A stretch of DNA of 9,202 nucleotides, taken from JBBDXA01 sp040902585. GTDB lineage: Bacteria > Planctomycetota > Phycisphaerae > Phycisphaerales > Phycisphaeraceae. The position numbers were made by a program, and so were the translations under genes. The stretch spans positions 1 through 9,202 of the forward strand of contig JBBDXA010000018.1 of assembly GCA_040902585.1 (NCBI GenBank). The letters are read 5' to 3'. The stretch's first letter is position 1. Every line of letters begins with the position of its first letter. A model generated the notes under the pieces. The model was given only the letters and a program-made list of their open reading frames with translations. It had not been told where the DNA came from and searched no databases. Below are positions 6,156-9,202 of the stretch, piece after piece.

Positions 6156-6422
6156 ATGGTGCAGCAACTGGGCCTTCTTGAGCAAGTGATCGATCCCTCT
6201 CAGGGTGATCTGAAGCCGGACCTGGCGCGGTACATCCTTTCGCTGTCCTTTCCGGAGCCTGCGCAGAAGCGATATCTCGTGCTGTCAGAGAAGGCGCAGG
6301 AAGGTTCGCTTTCACCCGAAGAGGAGGCGGAGTTGGATGGCTTTCTTGAGGTGAATGCTTTTCTCACGGTCATTCAATCGAAGGCTCGCATATCTTTGAA
6401 GCGTTCAAGTCCCGCGGCGTGA
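6156..6422 (+). CDS. Small uncharacterised protein paired with an HNH endonuclease
   Basis: This 88-residue soluble protein is predicted to be mostly alpha-helical. Its central part, ARYILSLSFPEP (about 24-35), then KRYLVLSEKAQEG (38-50), is followed by the acidic turn-helix LSPEEEAELDGFLEVNAFL (52-70) and a basic end, QSKARISLKRS. I recall this pattern, especially LSPEEEAEL...QSKAR, from unnamed small proteins encoded just before HNH endonuclease genes in planctomycetes and cyanobacteria, but know no assigned function. It could be an antitoxin, an inhibitor or a DNA-targeting partner; none is shown. An upstream in-frame ATG (6117) would add 13 residues that do not look conserved. The HNH gene begins 1-4 nt after its stop, so the two are almost surely co-transcribed and translationally coupled. 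Confidence 0.75.
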   Translation: MVQQLGLLEQVIDPSQGDLKPDLARYILSLSFPEPAQKRYLVLSEKAQEGSLSPEEEAELDGFLEVNAFLTVIQSKARISLKRSSPAA

Positions 6423-6426
6423 CGTG

Positions 6427-6831
6427 ATGACGAAGGCACTTGAACAAACCATTCGTGAACTTGCCGAGGGGCGATGTGAGTATTGCCTTTGGCCTGAGGT
6501 CTACTCACAGCTTTCGTTCGTTCTGGATCACATCGTTGCGAAGCAACATGGCGGCGCGACGGTGCAGGAGAATCTCGCGCTGTGTTGTCCGTGGTGCAAT
6601 CGTCACAAGGGGCCGAACATTGCCAGTGTTGATCCGCTAACGCAGGCGAGCGTTTTTCTTTTTCATCCTCGAAATCAGAATTGGATTGAACACTTTCAAC
6701 TGACAGGTGTTGAGATTCACGGGCTAACCGTCATCGGGCGGGCGACGGTTGCTTTGCTGAAGATGAATCATCCGACGCAGCGAACGGTCAGGACACTGCT
6801 GATTCGGGAAGGGCGATTTCGGGAAAAGTAG
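6427..6831 (+). CDS. HNH endonuclease
   Basis: This protein of 134 residues (from the ATG; a GTG one codon earlier at 6424 is also possible) is a minimal HNH nuclease with a zinc-stabilised beta-beta-alpha-metal fold. In order it has CEYC (Cys17, Cys20), LDHIVAKQHGG (Asp34-His35), ENLALCCPWCNRHKG (Asn49, Cys54, Cys57, His60). The H-N-H residues and both zinc CxxC pairs are intact, so it should be active in cutting DNA. The C-terminal half (about 61-134, with FLFHPRNQNWIEHF and GLTVIGRATVALLKMN) is the usual extension of the short single-domain HNH subfamily. It has no transposase, methylase or restriction-subunit neighbour; its only partner is the 88-residue protein. Local GC is lower than in surrounding genes (23 of 60 bases in 6661-6720), which suggests acquisition by transfer. 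Its cellular target is unknown. Confidence 0.88.
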   Translation: MTKALEQTIRELAEGRCEYCLWPEVYSQLSFVLDHIVAKQHGGATVQENLALCCPWCNRHKGPNIASVDPLTQASVFLFHPRNQNWIEHFQLTGVEIHGLTVIGRATVALLKMNHPTQRTVRTLLIREGRFREK

Positions 6832-6851
6832 TTTCAGTTGAAAGATGCAGG

Positions 6852-8873
6852 TCACCCCGCCTCGCCGCCGTGCGTCTCCTCCGCCTCCCGCGCCGCCTCC
6901 CCATCCCCCCACAAACTCGAACCACACGACGGACACGTCGCGATGGTGCTCATTGTCAGCTTCTTGAACGAGAAATCACAGTTTGGACACGCCTTGAGCG
7001 ACCGCTTCGCCAGCGCCATCATCCGTTGCCTTAGATCCTCCACGATCTCTTCATAACTCTTCGTCGTGTCCGGTTTGTACGCCTCGCCGAAGAAAATCTT
7101 CGACCGGCTCGGCTGAAGGAAGTGCCAGATCATCTTCTTGCGCATCGGCGTGTCGGTGATCCACACCGGCACGATCATCGCCCCGCTCCGCACCGCGATC
7201 ATGCCCACGCCCGATTGAAACTTTTGCAGGTTCCGATGATCGCGCTGCAATCCGCCCTCGGGAAAAATCCCCACGATCTCCCCGGCCTTGAGCGACTCCA
7301 GCACCGCCTTGAGCTGCGCGATCGGCGGCTTGCCTTCCTCGATCGCAATCGGATTGATCGCCTTCCACAACGGCGTCATGATCCGGTAATAGTTTTTCGT
7401 GATCATCACCCAGCGCACGGGGCGGACCAGCGCGCCCTGGATCAGGAACGGATCGATACCCGCGGTGTGATTCGCCGCCATGATGCAGGGGCCGGAGGTG
7501 GGCACGCGATGCTTGCCATACCACGTGACGCCGTGCCAGAAGAGGGTGAACATGCGGTCCAGGTGCCAGAAAATGTTCTGCGATTGCTTAGGCATCGGCC
7601 CGCGCGTGATCAGGGCCCAGAAGCCCCAGATGCCCACAATCATCAGCACCGCCGCCGTCGGCCAGAGCGAGCGCACCATGATCAGGTCCGCAGTTTTTGT
7701 GGGCAGTTGCCAGATGATGAGGTTCGCCAGCACGATGGCGACGGTCGTCGCCAGGCTGTTGATGCCCATGACGCGTCCGCGGATGTAGTTGGGCGCGATG
7801 CCCATGAGCAGGCTGAAGGTGCAGATGATGGCCATGTTGCCGAAGAACCCGACGCCGAAGGTCGCCGCCAGTCCCGCGACGTACCACGGACAGATCGCGA
7901 TCATCGCCACGCTCATTCCGGCCAGCGTCAGGCCCAGCATGCCCAGCGGCACGCTCTCGCGTTTTTTGTTCATCCATGCGACGAAAAGCCCGCCCGCCAG
8001 CATGCCCGCGCCCAGGCAGGTGAACATCTCGGTGTAAGTCCTGAGCCTGCGGCCTGGATCGAAGCCGTAGCTGCTGTTAAGCGCGGTGAAGGAATTGCTC
8101 ACCACCATCGCCGCGCCCCAGACCAGCACGTTCACCAGCGTCAGGCCGATGGTTTTCTTGTGGCTCTTCATATAGCCCAGGGCGGCGAACATGCTGAAGA
8201 AGCCGGTCTTTTCCTTCGCGGTTTTCTGTCGGCGCACGATGCGGAGGAGGGTGAGCAGCAGGCCGCTGAAGAAGTAGAAGAGCACGCCCATGATCAGGAC
8301 GGTGCGCAGGGTGCCGGAGTCCTGTTCGTTGATGATCCATCCGCCGACGATCGCCCCGAAGAGCGAAGCGATGGTGGCGATACTGATGAGGATGCCGTTG
8401 GCGGCGGTGAGCTGCGTGGGCGGAATGACTTCGGGCACGGTGGCGTTGCGAGCCGGGCTGAAGACGGCGGCGAAGGTGCCGACCGCAGCCATGAGGGCGA
8501 AGATTTTCCAGTGGTGGTCGCCAGGGATCGCCGCGGCTCCGACGGCGGGAATGAGCAGGAAGCCGCAGAAAAGAAGGGCTGCGCGAATCTCATCGCAGGC
8601 GAACATCAGCCACTTGCGCGGCATCTTGTCCGCCAGCCATCCGCCCGGCGGCGAGATGATCAGCCAGGGAAAGAAGAACCAGAAGTTGATGCCGGCCGTG
8701 ATGGTGACGGAGTTGTCATTGGCCGCGGTCATGCCCATCAGCGCCATGGCCACGAGCATGATGAGGCGATCGCCGAACCCGCTGGCGGCGACACTGGTCC
8801 ACATCAAGGTAAAGTTCAGATTCCGCCACAGGGGCCCACTGGGCCGGGCGAGAACCGGGGAAGGCTCGCTCAT
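6852..8873 (-). CDS. MFS transporter / PlsC-type acyltransferase fusion with C-terminal zinc ribbon
   Basis: This 673-residue inner-membrane protein joins three parts. Residues about 15-425 are a 12-helix MFS transporter, with motif-A-like GGWLADKMPRK (77-87), resembling the lysophospholipid flippase LplT. Residues about 445-620 are a 1-acylglycerol-phosphate acyltransferase (PlsC/LPLAT) with the catalytic HX4D (NHTAGID, His469-Asp474), the FPEGG substrate motif (537-541) and a VPV block (568-570). The end (about 626-655) holds two CxxC knuckles, Cys629/Cys632 and Cys647/Cys650, forming a likely zinc ribbon. Known LplT-Aas systems flip lysophospholipids inward and re-acylate them; the fusion suggests one protein does both here, though Aas's acyl-ACP synthetase part is absent. 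It converges on the HNH gene with a 20-bp gap and is divergent from a lipoprotein gene. No Shine-Dalgarno sequence is evident. Confidence 0.88.
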   Translation of the reverse strand: MSEPSPVLARPSGPLWRNLNFTLMWTSVAASGFGDRLIMLVAMALMGMTAANDNSVTITAGINFWFFFPWLIISPPGGWLADKMPRKWLMFACDEIRAALLFCGFLLIPAVGAAAIPGDHHWKIFALMAAVGTFAAVFSPARNATVPEVIPPTQLTAANGILISIATIASLFGAIVGGWIINEQDSGTLRTVLIMGVLFYFFSGLLLTLLRIVRRQKTAKEKTGFFSMFAALGYMKSHKKTIGLTLVNVLVWGAAMVVSNSFTALNSSYGFDPGRRLRTYTEMFTCLGAGMLAGGLFVAWMNKKRESVPLGMLGLTLAGMSVAMIAICPWYVAGLAATFGVGFFGNMAIICTFSLLMGIAPNYIRGRVMGINSLATTVAIVLANLIIWQLPTKTADLIMVRSLWPTAAVLMIVGIWGFWALITRGPMPKQSQNIFWHLDRMFTLFWHGVTWYGKHRVPTSGPCIMAANHTAGIDPFLIQGALVRPVRWVMITKNYYRIMTPLWKAINPIAIEEGKPPIAQLKAVLESLKAGEIVGIFPEGGLQRDHRNLQKFQSGVGMIAVRSGAMIVPVWITDTPMRKKMIWHFLQPSRSKIFFGEAYKPDTTKSYEEIVEDLRQRMMALAKRSLKACPNCDFSFKKLTMSTIATCPSCGSSLWGDGEAAREAEETHGGEAG

Positions 8874-8881
8874 GGCGGGGA

Positions 8882-8910
8882 ACTTTAGCAGATGCCTGAC
8901 CGGCGGTCAT
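8882..8910 (-). promoter_or_regulatory. Possible promoter of the MFS-PlsC gene
   Basis: On the minus strand ATGACC (8905-8910, 4 of 6 to TTGACA) is followed after 17 nt by TAAAGT (8882-8887, 4 of 6 to TATAAT), which ends 8 nt before the ATG at 8873. This again predicts an almost leaderless transcript. Both hexamers are weak. Confidence 0.35.
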
Positions 8911-8971
8911 GCGATTAGCGAGATTGCCTGTGACTTTCAACCCGCTGTCGCCGCCGCCCCGATGTTGTCAC

Positions 8972-8979
8972 TGTAATAT
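8972..8979 (+). promoter_or_regulatory. Possible -10 region of the lipoprotein gene
   Basis: TGTAATAT contains two overlapping -10-like hexamers, TGTAAT and TAATAT, about 39-46 nt upstream of the ATG. No -35 at a proper distance was found. The short leader would contain the AAAGGG ribosome site at 9006-9011. Confidence 0.3.
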
Positions 8980-9005
8980 GGATTCATCTGAAGGACCATC
9001 CATCG

Positions 9006-9011
9006 AAAGGG
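9006..9011 (+). promoter_or_regulatory. Shine-Dalgarno-like site of the lipoprotein gene
   Basis: AAAGGG lies 6 nt before the ATG at 9018 and supports that start. Confidence 0.45.
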
Positions 9012-9017
9012 CGTTGC

Positions 9018-9202
9018 ATGACTTCGTCGTTCCGCCTGATTCCTCTGACTGTGATCGTCGCTCTGCTCGCCGCTTGCGGGAGTACGACCGGACCCGCGCC
9101 CGCTTCCAGGCCCGTGGAAAAGTCCACCGCAGCGAAGATCACCGCGCTGGGGGCGTCGATCACAACGGTCGAGTCCTCCGCCTCCGCCTCTCCGCCGGGC
9201 AT
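9018..9202 (+). CDS. Lipoprotein of unknown function, 5' part only (runs off the window)
   Basis: The frame is open from the ATG at 9018 to the window edge (61 codons plus 2 bases). The first 20 residues, MTSSFRLIPLTVIVALLAAC, are a classic lipoprotein signal peptide: a short n-region with Arg6, a hydrophobic core, and a lipobox LAAC with Cys20 as the lipidation site, followed by GST. The next part (GSTTGPAPASRPVEKSTAAK and onward) is rich in Ser, Thr, Ala and Pro, as in flexible linkers behind a lipid anchor. Gly-Ser after Cys, rather than Asp, suggests outer-membrane or periplasm-facing placement by the usual sorting rule. The functional domain lies beyond the window, so no role can be given. 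An open frame also runs on the other strand here, but it lacks such signals. Confidence 0.75.
   Translation, partial: MTSSFRLIPLTVIVALLAACGSTTGPAPASRPVEKSTAAKITALGASITTVESSASASPPG

Noticed and set aside
6046..6315. Upstream extension of the isomerase by 90 residues
   Set aside because: It overlaps the divergent small-protein gene, has no family similarity, and a strong GGAGG sits 7 nt before the ATG at 6045.
7122..8888. Long plus-strand open frame of 588 codons opposite the MFS-PlsC gene
   Set aside because: The composition (His, Arg, Asp, Gln, Glu-rich, no hydrophobic core) is that of an antisense shadow, whereas the minus strand encodes clear MFS and PlsC motifs.
8984..9202. Minus-strand open frame opposite the lipoprotein gene
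   Set aside because: It has no recognisable domain, while the plus strand has a ribosome site, signal peptide and lipobox in frame.

Overview
The window looks like an ordinary chromosomal segment of a fairly GC-rich Gram-negative-type bacterium. Hand counts of single 60-base lines give 63-65% GC in the core genes. Protein style, an isolated xylose-isomerase-type TIM-barrel gene, a fused MFS/PlsC lipid protein and a small-protein/HNH endonuclease pair suggest the phylum Planctomycetota, perhaps a Phycisphaerae-like lineage. That placement is inference; the window has no rRNA, tRNA or marker gene.

Layout from left to right. A fermentative D-lactate dehydrogenase (ldhA, minus, 114-1121) is divergent from a VIT1/CCC1-family Fe/Mn transporter (plus, 1282-2058). 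A 106-bp REPIN-like element of two inverted REP-like units (1163-1268) lies between them. A 603-residue fused ABC permease of the Fe(III) (FbpB/ThiP-like) type follows (plus, 2101-3912). It converges on a DUF2231 membrane protein with a Lys/Asp-rich tail (minus, 4108-4821), and a second, unrelated inverted repeat of about 101 bp (3973-4073) fills the gap. Upstream of the DUF2231 gene are a consensus -10 box and a tandem 10-nt repeat, then an intrinsic terminator (4958-4979) that closes the next minus-strand unit, an AP_endonuc_2-fold sugar isomerase/epimerase (minus, 5014-6045). Divergent from it is a two-gene cassette of an 88-residue uncharacterised protein and an HNH endonuclease (plus, 6156-6831), lower in GC than its surroundings. 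It converges on a 673-residue MFS + PlsC acyltransferase + zinc-ribbon fusion (minus, 6852-8873). The window ends inside a lipoprotein gene on the plus strand (from 9018).

Most genes look like single-gene transcription units with separate jobs: lactate/redox metabolism, metal transport, sugar metabolism and membrane lipid turnover. Only the small protein/HNH pair is clearly a co-transcribed module. The VIT and Fe-type permease genes are neighbours on the same strand and may both handle iron, but each has its own promoter-like sequence.

The most notable patterns are regulatory and structural. Three plus-strand genes (VIT, permease, HNH partner) have a -10-like hexamer ending exactly 6 nt before the ATG and no Shine-Dalgarno sequence, which predicts leaderless mRNAs. 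The DUF2231, isomerase and lipoprotein genes have clear Shine-Dalgarno sequences. No defence island, CRISPR array, integrase or insertion sequence is visible. The HNH pair is the nearest thing to an undescribed system.
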